In this document: piece after piece, positions 1 to 11,985 of the stretch
Layout of the letters: each line of letters opens with the position of its first letter
Position numbering within the stretch: the stretch's first letter is position 1
Assembly: GCF_014805685.1 (NCBI RefSeq)
Contig: NC_060884.1
Coordinates: forward strand, 18,547,856 to 18,611,855
Origin: Silurus meridionalis
Lineage: Eukaryota; Chordata; Actinopteri; Siluriformes; Siluridae
DNA: 64,000 nt
Reading direction: 5' to 3'
The notes under the pieces: model-generated
Seen by the model: the letters and a program-made list of their open reading frames with translations, nothing else
Database searches by the model: none
What the model was told of the DNA's origin: nothing
Program-made: the position numbers and the translations under genes

Positions 1-383
1 ACAAGAAAACACCCTATTTACCAAATTGATATTCTGAATCCTGAAGATTTAGAGCCATCAATGGGCGAGAGCCAAGCGAGTAGAACTTTCTGTGCTGTCT
101 GGGTGGGTGGAATGACGATACACTCTCCCTGTCAATCACAGCGTTTTCCTCAGAGTGAGTCGAGCGCACGGTCATGTGATGCAGCACGTCTTCATGCATT
201 TGTGAACTGAATCAATGAAAGAACTTTACACTGAAAAGAGTGTTGGATGTGTCGGTGTGTAGCATGTTGGAGTTCGAGTTGTGCTGTTGCTACAGTTCAT
301 GCCTCGAGCTGTCACTGAAATGCTACAACACTAATTATGGAGACTTGGACATCAGAGCGACAGACAACCCATTACTCTTATCC

Positions 384-431
384 TGTGTGTGCGTGCGCGT
401 GCGTGTGTGTGTGTGTGTGTGTGTGCGCACG
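384..431. repeat. (GT)n microsatellite
   Basis: Imperfect GT/GC run of about 45 bp inside plxna1 intron 3; short cysteine/valine frames over it are artefacts. Confidence 0.95.
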
Positions 432-1280
432 TGTCACTCTGGGCCAAAGATAATTTACCTCTGCAGCTCCAATTATGGCCTCTCCTTTGGACTCTGTCAC
501 AGAGCAGTATCATTTAAGTAATTGCTTTGGACTCTGGGTGCACCACTGTGCACCCACACACACAAAAATAAAAATCATTCCTGGAGCTCCTGAAAATGAT
601 GTAAAGCAAAAAGCAAAAAAAAAAAAAAAACCTGGGCGAAGCAGTGCTTTTCCGGCACATCTATTGTAACCAGGCACCCCGTGTTGTTAAGCCCTCGGTT
701 AAACAAACCCCGTGCTGCAAACCACTCCTCATCCATTATTCATTACCCCCTCCACGTCTCTTCATCTTGACAGATTAGCCCCTCGTTCTCTGGTGTGTTG
801 GGTAAACGAGTGCATCATTAAAAGGAAAAGAGAGATGGACACTGCTGACTTCATTCTGCTCCACCGAGTGCAGGCCGATTCATTCGGGGTGTGTGTGGAT
901 GCTGCGATTGTTGACATTAGGATCAACATTTCCTCACAGCAGCTGCTGCACTGCTATATACGAGCAGCGTAAAGAGGAAACGTACAAGATTTAACCGGCC
1001 CGATATTGGAACTTTATTTATTAATTTTTTTTTTATTTTTTTTTAGAGACTCAGTAGTTACCTTTCTTTTGTTGTGAAATTGCAAATCGACGATTAAACT
1101 GCGTGAATAACTCTTCCTGAGTGATTAAACTAGTGTGATTGGTTACGCATGGCAAAGCGGTCAAAATTGGAAATGGGTCCAACATCGTTCTTGCAATTAA
1201 ACCGAAACTGCTGAGACGTGCTGCTTACTAAAACCATCTGCTCTTAACGAAGCCATTGTATAGTTTAGATTTAACTTCAT

Positions 1281-1925
1281 GTGTAGACTCTCATAATGAC
1301 ACATAATTCCAAACATGAAAAATAAAAAAAACTACACTGTCAAAATCTTTATAGTGCAATTCTGTGGTGGACTTTGTTGTGTAGAACAGGAGAAATAGAT
1401 GCTGTATATCCAAATAAGGGAAAAGGAGCATTTATTTATGGAACAAGTTTATTCATAAATCAAAAAAAAAAAAAACGTCTCGTATGAAGACAGCTCTCGA
1501 GTTTGAGTAAATGTCGCAACTGTGAAATCTTGCTGATATAAACCGCTTCGTTTCATATTTTAACAAAGAAAATATTTTGGATTGAACTTCAGTTTAACGA
1601 GTGTAGACTCATTACGATAAACTATTACAAACTTATAAGTTTGTATTTTAAATAAAAAACACTAAATTGTTATAGATCTTTATGGTGTAATACTGTGGTA
1701 TGACTGTGTTCTGTATAACACGGGGAACAATAGATGTTGTATATACAAAGAAAGAAGATTCATTTATGAAACAAGTTTATTTATAAATCAATTGCAGAAG
1801 CGTTTATGCAAGAATCTGGACCAAAATGAAAAGGTCTCGTATTAAGACAGCTCTCTAGTTTGCGCAAATGTCGCAACTATGAAAGCTTGCTGATGTAAAC
1901 CCCTTTGTTTCATTATAAATGTCTT
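1281..1925. repeat. Local tandem duplication, unit about 320 bp
   Basis: Two diverged direct copies lie head to tail, about 1281-1556 and 1602-1912. Shared landmarks in the same order are GTGTAGACTC, CTTTATRGTG, TAGATG.TGTATAT, AACAAGTTTATT.ATAAATCA, GTCTCGTAT.AAGACAGCTCTC, AATGTCGCAACT.TGAAA and TTTCAT. A weaker third partial match (CATAATGACAT-like plus TATAGAACAGG) follows near 1965-2003 and again at 2212-2223. No coding capacity is seen. Confidence 0.75.
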
Positions 1926-2052
1926 TAATGACTAAAGCAGATATTAAATGCAAATAAGACTAAACATCTCATTATGACATAAGCAATTGCACTATAGAAC
2001 AGGAGGAGTTGGTGTACGTCTAAATGAGTTTTGTGGGCACCACTGAATTTTT

Positions 2053-2056
<4 letters not shown>

Positions 2057-2134
<78 letters not shown>

Positions 2135-2168
2135 CACACACACACACACACATACACACACATATATG
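2057..2168. repeat. Compound (AT)n(AC)n microsatellite
   Basis: About 74 bp of alternating AT followed by about 38 bp of imperfect AC. Tyr/Ile and Val/Cys reading frames through it are spurious. Confidence 0.97.
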
Positions 2169-2488
2169 GAAAATATATACATTCACTTGTAACCATGTGA
2201 CACAAATATGCTATAGAACAGGACGATAAGAGGACAGTGCTGGCGGTGGCAGGAGCTCCCAGATCGCATGAGATTAGTGTGAGAGACAGATGCAGAGCAT
2301 ATTAATATGAATGAGAACACGGGGTATAATTAACAACCTTATTACAGAGAGTGGGGGGGATACCGTATAGCTTAGACAGAGAGATTCCAGTAGCGTGCGC
2401 TTGAATGAAGTAATTCGGGATGACAGCGAAGCCATTTAGCCTTGAAAACAATGTGTCTGAATGACCTATTCAACCCACTCAAATGCTG

Positions 2489-2491
<3 letters not shown>

Positions 2492-2525
<34 letters not shown>
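2492..2525. repeat. (GA)n microsatellite
   Basis: 34-bp GA run followed by purine-rich DNA to about 2620. Confidence 0.95.
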
Positions 2526-2528
<3 letters not shown>

Positions 2529-4439
2529 ACAGAGAGAGGGAGGGAGTGATTGAAATAATGATGAGAAAGGACAGTGAGGACAGTAACCTACAGAGAAAGA
2601 CAAAAGACATAACTAATATGAAACTTGCCAGACAGACATGGTGTGTGTAGGATATAATTGTAAGCCTGGCTGGCCTAAGTGCAGGGTGTGAGCACATTCC
2701 TGTCTGTCTCAGCCTTCCTGGGCCGCTCTACAGTACAGTCCGCACCTCCATCTGTTCCCTGGACGACCACAAACCCAAACAAACCACTTTAAAAGTATCC
2801 TCCTCCTTCTACTTTGCCCCCTCTACACTCGACACTTAAATTCCTCCCGTGACAAGTGGAGGGCGCGCTAACCCTCACCCCGCAAACAATCCTAGTGCAT
2901 GTCTAAGTGACCGTGCATAAACATTCCTTTGAAAAAAATATATAAAAATTATATTATATACGTAAATGTAGTAAATTGGACACATTTTATAACTCGCTTG
3001 TGTGCCGTCTTTCAAGTGGAGCAGCACAGCGAGGTTTGGAGGACCTGCGAGAGGATCCGCGAGTGTCACCGGGTCGCAAGTGTCTGCCCGGGCCGTGTCC
3101 GCTCGCCGTGCCCCTCGCTCAGGCACGGCTTCAATGCTCTCAGCCTGATTGAAGAGCCCTCGCGGGGGCATACAATCATGATTGAGTGAGAGAGTGTGAG
3201 AGAGAGAGAGCACTGATGCTAAAGAGCCCTCTCTGCATAGACATGAGGTTTGGATGGACAAAATGAGAAGAGAGCAAAGAAAAAAACCCTCAGAAGGATG
3301 TGTTATCTATATGGGATGCGTGCGCGAGTGTGGTTAAAAGAAAATAGGCATATTTAAAAGCGAGGAGAGGCGGTAAGCAGAGCAGCGCACAAAATACAAA
3401 GCTTCATTATAAGTCCATCTCAATCTGAAATCTCTCCAGTAGCCTCTTCATCTCTCTCGCTCTCTCCCTCTCTCGCTCCTGGGTATTGGCCACAGCCTGT
3501 CCTCCATTTCACATCTCAGTGAATTTATCATGTGATGCTTCAATGCTCCCTTCTGTCTCAACCCATCTCCCCTCTCCACGCGCGCACACACAAAAACCAT
3601 AATGAAAATGTCAACGAGCGAGCCACCATATGTGAATATGGAAATATCCACTTACGACATAGAGTGCTCAGCTAGCTCTAGCATATGAGCCATGTCAATC
3701 TAAACGCAGAATGCGCGCAGACAGCGCGCCACTCTTCCTGTTCCTCCCGACGTATGAATAATGCCTCGAGGACACACGGGTTCTCAGGGATCGGCGCGAT
3801 CCGTTCTACGGAACAGCATTCCAAGAGCACAGTCATAAGTATTACCGTCAGCATTGCCAAACATCCTTATATTCTTCACTGAAGGAAAACAGGAAAGGTA
3901 GGAATGAGGTGCGGCCAAACACACTCATCCTCAGACTACAAAAAAAAGAAAATGCATTAAATGTCCAACCCAGCTGACAGGGAAATGTTCAGTTCAAATG
4001 CACTGTATTCACATGCTGCATTACTTCTGAATGCAGTGAAATGAACCCTTAAGGTAAGCAGAGCATCAGCCGAATCACATCACCGATCACAGACCAGCGC
4101 CTAACCTGAGGCACCGCCTATTGGCAACCCACACTAACCACTTTCACAACCCACACCCCGAATCCAGCTCCCATAACAAAACCACGACTCAACCATCAGG
4201 CACTTCCACATCTATCAGTCCAGCATCTGAAGTTGAGTCAAAGCAAAACCAATTCCTTTGGTTTGGTTTGCTATTTGGTTTCATACTGCATACAACAATT
4301 AGCAACCAAAAAGTAAGAAGTGCCTGAGGGTTGTGTGGGACAAAATATGTACTCATATCTTTTTCAGTCCCTGGTTTAAAAATACCTTGCTTGAAAATAA
4401 ATAAATAAATCCCCCAAATTTGAACACAGAGCCAAATAA

Positions 4440-4940
4440 GAGTAAATGAAAAGCTAAGTATATTAATAGCGAGTTTGTGCCACCGTTTTACTTTCTCCTT
4501 TTGTTCAGTGGCCCAAACACCCAGAGCACATCATTTGGGCAGCACCACATTTCTGTCCTTTGGCTCGGTTTAACGGCTCTACAACAAGCCACGACGTACA
4601 CGGCAAGTTTGGGTGGCTTTGTGCACGCGGGTCGTTTTCTCACAGCAATAGAGTCTGCTTTGTACCAGACCGAAAATCCGACTGGCTTAGGCGGCCTCGG
4701 AGTGGTTGTTTTGGTCCGCAGCCAAGTGTTATTGCTGTGTTCTCATCTGCCTAAATGAATCTCACCAAAGGGAAAGAAAAAAATTACTAGGGATCACTTC
4801 CAATGATGGACGTGTCAGAGCACCTTCAGACATGATATGGAGAAGAAGGAACATTCGAGACGCTATGGGCACCAAACTGAAATTCTGCACAGTCATGGGG
4901 GTTTTTGGGCCAGATGGTCAAAACCACAAAATCTTACTTA
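4440..4940. repeat. Unclassified sequence, possibly a degraded transposon
   Basis: A region with CpG-containing words (CTCGGTTTAACGG, GGTCCGCAGCC, GACCGAAAATCCG) and open frames of 64-93 codons on the plus strand. The frames overlap one another and show no recognisable domain, so I treat it as repeat-like rather than a gene. The assignment is weak. Confidence 0.3.
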
Positions 4941-4944
4941 GCTT

Positions 4945-5062
4945 ACATTTATGACAAGATATATTTGAGTGGCTGAGTGGTCTTGCTCATGAACACAATA
5001 GAGGCAGCCTAGCAGTGCTGGGATTCGAATTCTCAAACTTCTGATCTGTGGGCCGAACCAAA
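4945..5062. repeat. Degraded tRNA-like SINE/LINE-tail repeat
   Basis: Matches the widespread teleost repeat of the form 'ACATTTATGRC... GGCC...CAGCAGTG..TGGGATTCGAA...CTTCTGATC'. The word GGGATTCGAA resembles a pol III B box and CTTCTGATC recurs in the 16.7 kb copy. Identified from memory of the family and strongly diverged. Confidence 0.45.
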
Positions 5063-5454
5063 CATTTCCTCCTCCCTAGATATCCCCCTACATCAAATGT
5101 GTCAACTAGTGGACTGGTGGATGAAGTACACAAACCATGTTTGAGTTAAAGTAATGTTACAGTAGGTAAAATATTACTTCACTGAAAGTAAAAGTGTTCC
5201 GATTTAACTTTTACTTTAGTAGAATTACAAAAGTATTTGCCTTTAAATGTTCTTAAGTATCCAAAGTACCAAGACTCTTACTTACTAAATCAACCCAGTT
5301 TACATGAAAAGACTCTCAGCACTCTCAAAATGTAGTTAAATAAAAATTAAGATACTCGACTTTGAAATGTAATGAAGTTAACCTGTTAGCCTTAAGGCAC
5401 AGATTTTGGGACTCACAGCTGAAAATGCCCTACCTAAATTTATATGCTAACAGT

Positions 5455-6140
5455 TTCTGATAAAAGAGGGCTCTATACACAAGTTAAACATCTTAAAAAA
5501 ATAAGACACTTTGAGCTTTACTGTCTATTATTCAAAGTTGTTATTGCTTAAAAAGATTATAAGTAAAAGATGTATAACATGTTATACATGATGAAGTACT
5601 GTGAAAAATTATTTCCTGAATTGGAATTTTTTTTTCTTCATATAAAAATACATGAAATCGGTCCTGGAGCAATCCAGAAAAGTACTGGGTTAAAAGCGAC
5701 ATGTCTCATGAGTTTATATTTTAAATTGAATGAAGATATCATTAAAAAATGAGATTCCTACAAACATTAATCCGAGACGATGTCTGGCTCGACCCTACCC
5801 AGCCCAAATTTACCCTACCCAGCTCCTGAGAAAAGTTGGCTACATACACAATTTAAATATCTTTAAAAAGAAGACACTTTGAGATTTACTGTCAATCATC
5901 AAAGTTGATATTGCTTAAAAAGATACTTTAAAAGTTATAGATGATGACGTGCCATGGATATACATTTCCTGCATTAAACATTAATTTTTTATATAAATGC
6001 ATGAAATCAGTCCTGGAGCAATCCAGAAAAGTACTGGGTTAAAAGCGACGTCTCATGGGTTTATATTTAAACTTTTATGAAGATTTTCATTACAAATAAG
6101 ATTCCTACAAACATTTATCTGAGACTATGTCTGATCCTTT
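5455..6140. repeat. Local tandem duplication, unit about 350 bp
   Basis: Copy A (about 5455-5790) and copy B (about 5830-6140) align collinearly. Shared words include AAGACACTTTGAG.TTTACTGTC, CAAAGTTG.TATTGCTTAAAAAGAT, GTCCTGGAGCAATCCAGAA, AAGTACTGGGTTAAAAGCG, GTCTCATG.GTTTATATTT, AAGATTCCTACAAACATT and GAGAC.ATGTCTG. The longest uninterrupted match covers about 38 bases around 5661-5698 versus 6013-6050. The copies are close in sequence, so the duplication is fairly young. Confidence 0.85.
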
Positions 6141-6372
6141 TCTCCATCCACCTGTTTGAGAGCCACCTGCTAAATGCATAGAAATTAATGGCTGACCATT
6201 AAAGGCTATAGTTATACATGTTTGGGACTATTGATATTGAGTTTGCATTCATACTGATGGCCAGGTAGCAGACAAGCTATTGTTTATAGCTCTTGGCCTT
6301 TCATATTGATGTGCGGCCATTCCAGTCCCAACAATACACACACTTTTCAAGCATTTCTCTAAAACTGTAAAG

Positions 6373-6699
6373 CTATATATATTTGCTATATATATATATA
6401 TACACAGCATCTTTATGCAGATCTAAGTCTCTGTTGTTACTCTTCCCACAACAATATTTTCCACATCGCTGCTTTTTTTTTTGCAAATCTCCAGTAAAAC
6501 AACTTATTTGACTGTCCATTTTTTTCTTAGTTTTCTGTATTTTTGTAAACATAGCCCACTTAGCACGCGCTATGAACAGCTGTTTTTGCCGAATTGAGAG
6601 CTGCATCACTTCCTGGTTCGTCACACCACGTGCTGCTTTGGCCAGTAAGAGTTTGTATAGAGGAATAAAATCCTCCCATATACTGTTAGAATCCTGCAC
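6373..6699 (-). other. 108-codon open frame of unknown status
   Basis: Minus-strand open frame encoding a Lys/Gln-rich, partly amphipathic sequence (motif LLAKAARGVTNQEV, then IRQKQLFIARAKWAMF) that ends in an AT-microsatellite-derived YIYIYS tail. I do not recognise a family. It lies inside intron 3, between possible ends of a repeat element, so it is more likely chance or transposon debris than a gene. Unlike most frames here, its first 60 codons are not low-complexity. Confidence 0.15.
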
Positions 6700-7665
6700 T
6701 TATTGGCTACATTTTCCATCAATCATTTAGTTTCCATAATGCTACAAATAAAAGGTTCGAAATGATAAGTGGTGCAGAATAAAAATGTCATGGCACCTGC
6801 CTATAGAGTAGACTCAACACAAGATTTTTTTTTTTTTTTTTGTGGTCTCAAGCGTTTTGTAACACTATATTCTACCAGCCATATTTGTTTTTTTTTTACC
6901 AGCAGGATGTAATTTTTTTATGCGAAAGTGATTCCAAAATATATACACACAAACACCATCCGAAGTTCTGTGACAAACAAAGGAATAACCATCTAAATTA
7001 CAACATTATTGTTTGGTTGGAGTAAAAATTATTTGCTCAATGTTGATCGGTGGACCCTTATCTTCCCTACTAAACCAGGACCTGCAGCAGTGGATGTGTT
7101 TATGACTCGTTATTACAATAAATGTGTAAGTAATGCATTTTTTTATGCATGTTGTTGTGTACTGCTTACACAAATTCAGCAGGTACATTCATTATACGTT
7201 TTCCATTGAAAAACAGTGATCTGAAATCGCTGCTTGAGGCTTAGACCTTTAGAATGATGTATAGTTAGTCATGGTTACTCTTCTCTATTTTTATTTAATC
7301 TATTGCTAAACATTAACACCTAAAACCAATGGGATTAATGGGACCGATGAAGGAGTTCAACTAAGTCTTTCTCTAATTGGAAATACTTCAGTAAAAGTAC
7401 AGATACGTGAAAAACCTACTTAAGTACAGTAAGGAATTACATTTAATACATTACTGTCAGCTACTGTCCTTGCCCAAGTGTGTTACCTCACTAAACTCCA
7501 GCTAAAACAAATATTCAAGAGCTGACAGCTACAGCCCATTTCCGGCATATCCAGCATGTCTGAGAACCACCCAGAGCCATGAAAAAGTCTCGTCTCCTCC
7601 CTGCAGGCGCATTCCTCAACTCCAAAGTCATGGGAATAAAGCAGAATAGGTGTGTTGCCTCTTAC

Positions 7666-7848
7666 CTTCTTCAGACGGCCAGAGCGCGTGCCCGAGAACA
7701 CCACGGTGTTGCCACGATAATCGTACGCGGCCACTGAGGTCATCCCGTCGTCCTTGTCTATGAATAGCGGAATGCCCTCTATGGTGCTGGTGCCGCCCAG
7801 AGGCTGGTTGAAATCCTGCCCGCAGAAATTATCATCAATCTGTAGGGG
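7666..7848 (-). CDS. plxna1: plexin-A1, second coding exon (sema domain, part)
   Basis: Encodes 61 residues beginning [13 protein letters not shown] and ending SGRLKK, continuing the extracellular semaphorin-binding sema beta-propeller of plexin-A1. On the minus strand the acceptor is a T-rich tract ending TTTTGCAG (AG at 7850-7849). The donor is AAG|GTAAG (GT at 7665-7664). Both junctions are phase 0, so residue S385 of the previous exon joins directly to P386. Motifs [23 protein letters not shown] and FSGTRSGR are characteristic of plexin-A1; A2 and A4 differ at several of these positions, from family memory. No stop or frameshift interrupts the exon. Plexin-A1 is a type I membrane receptor that, with neuropilins or directly, transduces class 3 and 6 semaphorin signals in axon guidance and immune and bone cells. 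Confidence 0.95.
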
Positions 7849-7974
7849 CTGCAAAACAAAAGAGAAATAAAGGTTAGTGTATATGTGGTGGTGTGTGATA
7901 TTCCAACATCAGGGTGAAAATGGAAAATGGTCAGGGTGTTCAAAACAAAAACTCAGAAGCCCATTTAAACGCGC

Positions 7975-7993
7975 GCACACACACACACACACA
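7975..7993. repeat. Short (AC)n microsatellite
   Basis: About 19 bp of AC just upstream (in gene orientation) of the 61-codon plxna1 exon. Confidence 0.9.
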
Positions 7994-8779
7994 TTTGCAC
8001 CTTATGATGACTGCACTGAGTAGAAAAGTCCAGTCTGAGCTTCTGGAAAGGCTCATATATCTAGGTCTTATGAGGACAACAGGAAGAAAAAGGGTCATAA
8101 AAACATGATGATAATAATAATAATAATAAACTCTGTGTTACTCACGTTTCAAACCGTGTTTTGTTTACTAAAAATACAGAATTACCATTTGATGGTGGCT
8201 ACATCTTTGGAAACATCTGTTACTGACAGCTGCAGGTTCAAGTCTGCATGTTCGAGTCTGGGCTGATAAATTATACACAAGCAGATATTCAGGTCTTTCT
8301 GCTAGTGTGTGTGCGTGTGTGTGCTCGGGTTTGCATCATTCTTTTTATTTATTATTATTTCTGGCTTCAGTTTGTAAATGAGTGAAGGCGGAAACGAGAG
8401 AAATTCCTGACCTGCAATTACATACGTTTAGCTGAAGAAGCGAACAGTTGATTGCATGGTCATTAACAATACCCGCAATTAACACAATTAAAGCATCCCT
8501 ATTAAACATCACACTCAATAGATACGCTACGTACTGAGCATCATGAGTGTCACGGGACTATAGGAGTGATGACTAAGCAAAAATCTCAAGTCAGTGCTAC
8601 AATGCAGCAAACCGAACGTCGCAATAAATTCCCTTTATTTACAATAAGGCGGCGTAATAGTGATTAAAAGTGATCCACACAGTCAGCTCGGATGTTTTTG
8701 CGCGGCAATAACCGCTCAGACCTGGAACGCTTTCTCAAATTGAAACAAGTGATGACAAATAGAAAGCTGTGATTTGAAT

Positions 8780-8900
8780 TGTGGCTGGCGCTACTGTCAG
8801 AGCTGCTGCTACGGATGCTTTTGGGCGGTTAATTTATACGTCCTGATTAATTTGAATCGAAATTTCAACAGCGCTGGGGGAAGAAATTACTATAATCAGT
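8780..8900. repeat. Degraded copy of the 'CAGAGCTGCTG...CAGCGCTG' repeat
   Basis: Shares CTACTGTCAGAGCTGCTG and a downstream AAT(T)...CAGCGCTG block with the copy at 61195-61325, in the same orientation. This is an interspersed element typical of fish genomes; its class is not certain. Confidence 0.45.
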
Positions 8901-9806
8901 ATACATCTTCCTGTTACAGATAACCAGGTAGAAACATCATATCCCAATATCCAATATCTATAGCTGAAGTTGAAGCTTAGGAGTCCCAAAAATCTGAGGT
9001 TTCCATTATAACCCTCATTGTTTAGTTAAAAAGAAACAGTGCAGCCGAAAACGACGACAGAATCAGAAATCGTTTTTCAATTTTCTCAGATGAGTGTAAA
9101 CTGTGATCCAAGGTTAGTTAAATCATCATATGAAAATATAATACTGGTTCAAGCCTATTCAGCATGTTTCTCATAACACGGTGCGACTGAAGCAGCGCTG
9201 GGATCCGTCCCGAGACACCCCTGCGAGAAGCACGCTGCTCAATCTCAGACGTTCTTGTTAAGTGGTGCATCTGGCATAGGCTACACACGCTCGCCCCTAA
9301 ATCGCACTTAATTAGCGCAATCGCTAGATCAGTCAAAATAAGTGCGGAAACCGCTCCGGGTGCAAGTTTTAACACGTCACGACCACGTGCAAGGAGGAAA
9401 CGGGAAACAGCAGTCGAAAGCTCACGGTTACAAGAGCTTATCGATAATGCTCTCAAACCTGACCCCGGTGCCCCTCCCCCACCATACACACTAATTACTA
9501 TCTGTGTAAAGGTCCATCAATAGCCCTGTGTGCGTTTTAAAAGGCACTGATAAGATACCTAATCACTTCGGAATGAATCATTCAGCAAAACAGCAGGAAG
9601 TTCCTGCATTTACGCATTCCAGTTATCCATCAGAGCAACTTTCGGCTCTCCTTTCAGAGGCTGAGGGCTGCGGCACAACGCTCAATTGTGTTCGAGGAAT
9701 GTAACTCTGGTTGTCCGCCATGGAAGCATTTACTGATGTTTATATCCTTTTTTTTATCACACTAAAAGTGTGTTGGGTCGCAAATAACCAGTGTTGGATT
9801 ATTTCA

Positions 9807-9972
<166 letters not shown>

Positions 9973-10299
9973 ACAAACGTAAAGTTAAAAGACTTAAGCA
10001 GTGAGAAAGGGCATTCAACAGCCAAAGCTTTCTCACACAGACACACACGTGAATATACCAAAGACATGCTAGAACATTCTACACTTCCTATTACAAGCTC
10101 ATATCCTCTTCTATTAAATCCTAACAATCTGACCTTAAATCCAGAATGAAAGAGAGAGACAAAGACAAGAGCACACACGCACGCACATCACCTTACTCAG
10201 GGCCTCACGGCTGCAATATAATGCTTTAGAGGATCAAGACAACAACATATACTACAGGTTGCAGTGTGCTAAATCTCCCTCTCTGCCATTCAATAGCCT

Positions 10300-10301
<2 letters not shown>

Positions 10302-10364
<63 letters not shown>
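10302..10364. repeat. (CA)n microsatellite
   Basis: Uninterrupted CA run of about 63 bp. Confidence 0.97.
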
Positions 10365-10365
<1 letters not shown>

Positions 10366-10663
10366 CGAGTTACATAACAGTACATCATTGGCTTAGAGCC
10401 AACACTATGCTACTATATCACACATTTGGTTATACACACACAACCTGCAAGGAGAGCATGTGTGTGTGGAGAGAATAAGTTCTTGCTAAATTAGACTGAA
10501 GTAGGACTAGAATGAAAAGTGTGTGTCCAGTCTCTCATGTGAAATCGTGTGTGTATTGTGTCAACAGGAACATGAGGCCCACGAGATAAACAACATCGCT
10601 ACAGGCTAGCTTAAGATACAATGTTCCCTATCTATCTTCCTCTTTCTCCCACTCTCCCTTTCT

Positions 10664-10664
<1 letters not shown>

Positions 10665-10725
<61 letters not shown>
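10665..10725. repeat. (AC)n microsatellite
   Basis: Uninterrupted AC run of about 61 bp, 300 bp from the previous one. Confidence 0.97.
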
Positions 10726-10727
<2 letters not shown>

Positions 10728-11339
10728 GATGATCCCTCAACCCCAGCCCCTCAGTAATTTCCACAGGACTGAAACTCAGACACCTCAGTGAGAGACCAAG
10801 AAGGACAAGACAGTCAACTCTCATACAGAGCTATTAACAGTTAAAACCAAACATTCCTTACATTCCCAGTCCACCATACATGACTCATAAATTAGTAACC
10901 GCTTTCTTCCATAGGCAGGATGTGCGCAGAAGAAAATCGGCTGGTGTTACGTGGTGAATTGTGTAGAGCTAACGCTTGCAGCTCCTGCCCGAACCTCAGC
11001 CCCTGAGCTACTCGTCATCAGCTACACTTCTATTCCCAAAGCAGCAACTGGAATCAGCGTGTTTGTGCTAAAGGGGGGGGGGAGCGAATGAGCAGCTTCT
11101 CCCTCTGGCACAGAGGTCAAATGTGTAGCCCAGCAGAGACTGGAAATCTCAATAGTGTAAAATTGTGCCTTGGGGCCTAGTGTCAGTGCTCGGGCACAAA
11201 CGCCAGCACACTGCTAACCCCAGTGTCATGGCAACGTCACACCCGCTTAACACGAGAGCATGCGGAGCAAACATGACCTCGTACACTATGTGGACTCTCA
11301 TGAAGACACGACTCGTTGGCAAGAAGTGTATGTGTGTTT

Positions 11340-11685
11340 TTATGGTATTTTTATACATGTGTATGTATAATAACATGTGCATGCAAAAAATCCCACTGGA
11401 TCTGCCGAATGCTGTGAATGTAAATGTAAAAAGTACGTACAACTTGGACATTTTCACTGCCATAGCCTTTATATCTGTTTATTTATTGTACTTTTTTAAC
11501 AGTATATGCACATTTTTCACTGCCAAAGCCCTAATATTTATTTGCTGTATATATATATTTACTTAATTATCTACACCTGTCAATTTATTAGCACAGTTGC
11601 TACTGTTTGCACTGCTTGTAGATGATAAACTGTGTTGCGTTGCTGTGTACCTGTTGTTTGCAATGATAAAGATCGATCCACTGTA
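11340..11685. repeat. Low-GC repeat-like sequence, probable LINE 3'-end debris
   Basis: Contains two diverged copies of a short module: 'TTTTCACTGCCATAGCCTT.ATATCTGTTTATTTATTGTA' near 11451-11490 and 'TTTTTCACTGCCAAAGCCCTAATATTTATTTGCTGTA' near 11513-11549. It is followed by a GCACTGCTTGTAGATGATAAACTGTG segment. This resembles the untranslated ends of fish retroelements, but I cannot classify it. Confidence 0.35.
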
Positions 11686-11689
11686 TCTA

Positions 11690-11985
11690 GACACCTGACT
11701 ATCACACATGTATCATCGTGTTTAATGTCCAATTTCACAATATGCATTAACACTTGCTGCTATAACAGTCTCCAGGACTCTAAGTGGACTTTGCAATAAG
11801 ATTTTGCAGTGTGGGAATGTGTGTCCACTCAGACACGAGAGCATTAGTGATGTTCGACGAGGCCTGGATTGCAATGGGTGTTTCGGTTCATCCCGAAGGT
11901 GTTCATTGGGGTTGAGTTAAGGGCTCTGGTGCAGGATATTGGAGCGCTTCCACTCCAATTTTGGCAAGTGAATGACATCCGTTCA
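11690..11985 (-). mobile_element. Tc1/mariner-like transposon fragment
   Basis: The plus strand reads as the antisense of a Tc1-like transposase 3' portion. TTCATCCCGAAGGTGTTC followed by ATTGGGGTTGAGTTAAGGGCTCTGGTGCAGG corresponds to the NPIEHLWDEL region (third catalytic acid) and the preceding PDL motif read on the minus strand. The end near 11690 has GACACCTGACTATCACAC, as seen in the sub-terminal part of this fish family. It is inactive: short, diverged and without a full transposase. Confidence 0.75.

Larger units (their letters stand above)
1..7665 (-). other. plxna1: plxna1 intron 3 (partial; downstream end outside window)
   Basis: Minus-strand intronic DNA starting at the donor GTAAG (7661-7665) after the second plexin exon. 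The next plexin-A1 exon (remaining sema and PSI sequence) is not visible in this stretch, so the intron is at least 7.6 kb. It holds microsatellites, two tandem duplications and repeat debris listed separately. In 430-1270, 2530-4400 and 6720-7480 I see no gene, only short homopolymers and a CpG-dense patch near 3.03-3.18 kb. Confidence 0.8.

Noticed and set aside
7483..7665. Extension of the 61-codon plexin exon beyond SGRLKK
   Set aside because: A canonical GTAAG donor follows AAG at 7666, and the downstream residues no longer resemble plexin.
9118..9489. 123-codon minus-strand frame
   Set aside because: Not low-complexity, but no recognisable domain, conserved motif or splice context; could be a CpG-richer non-coding patch.
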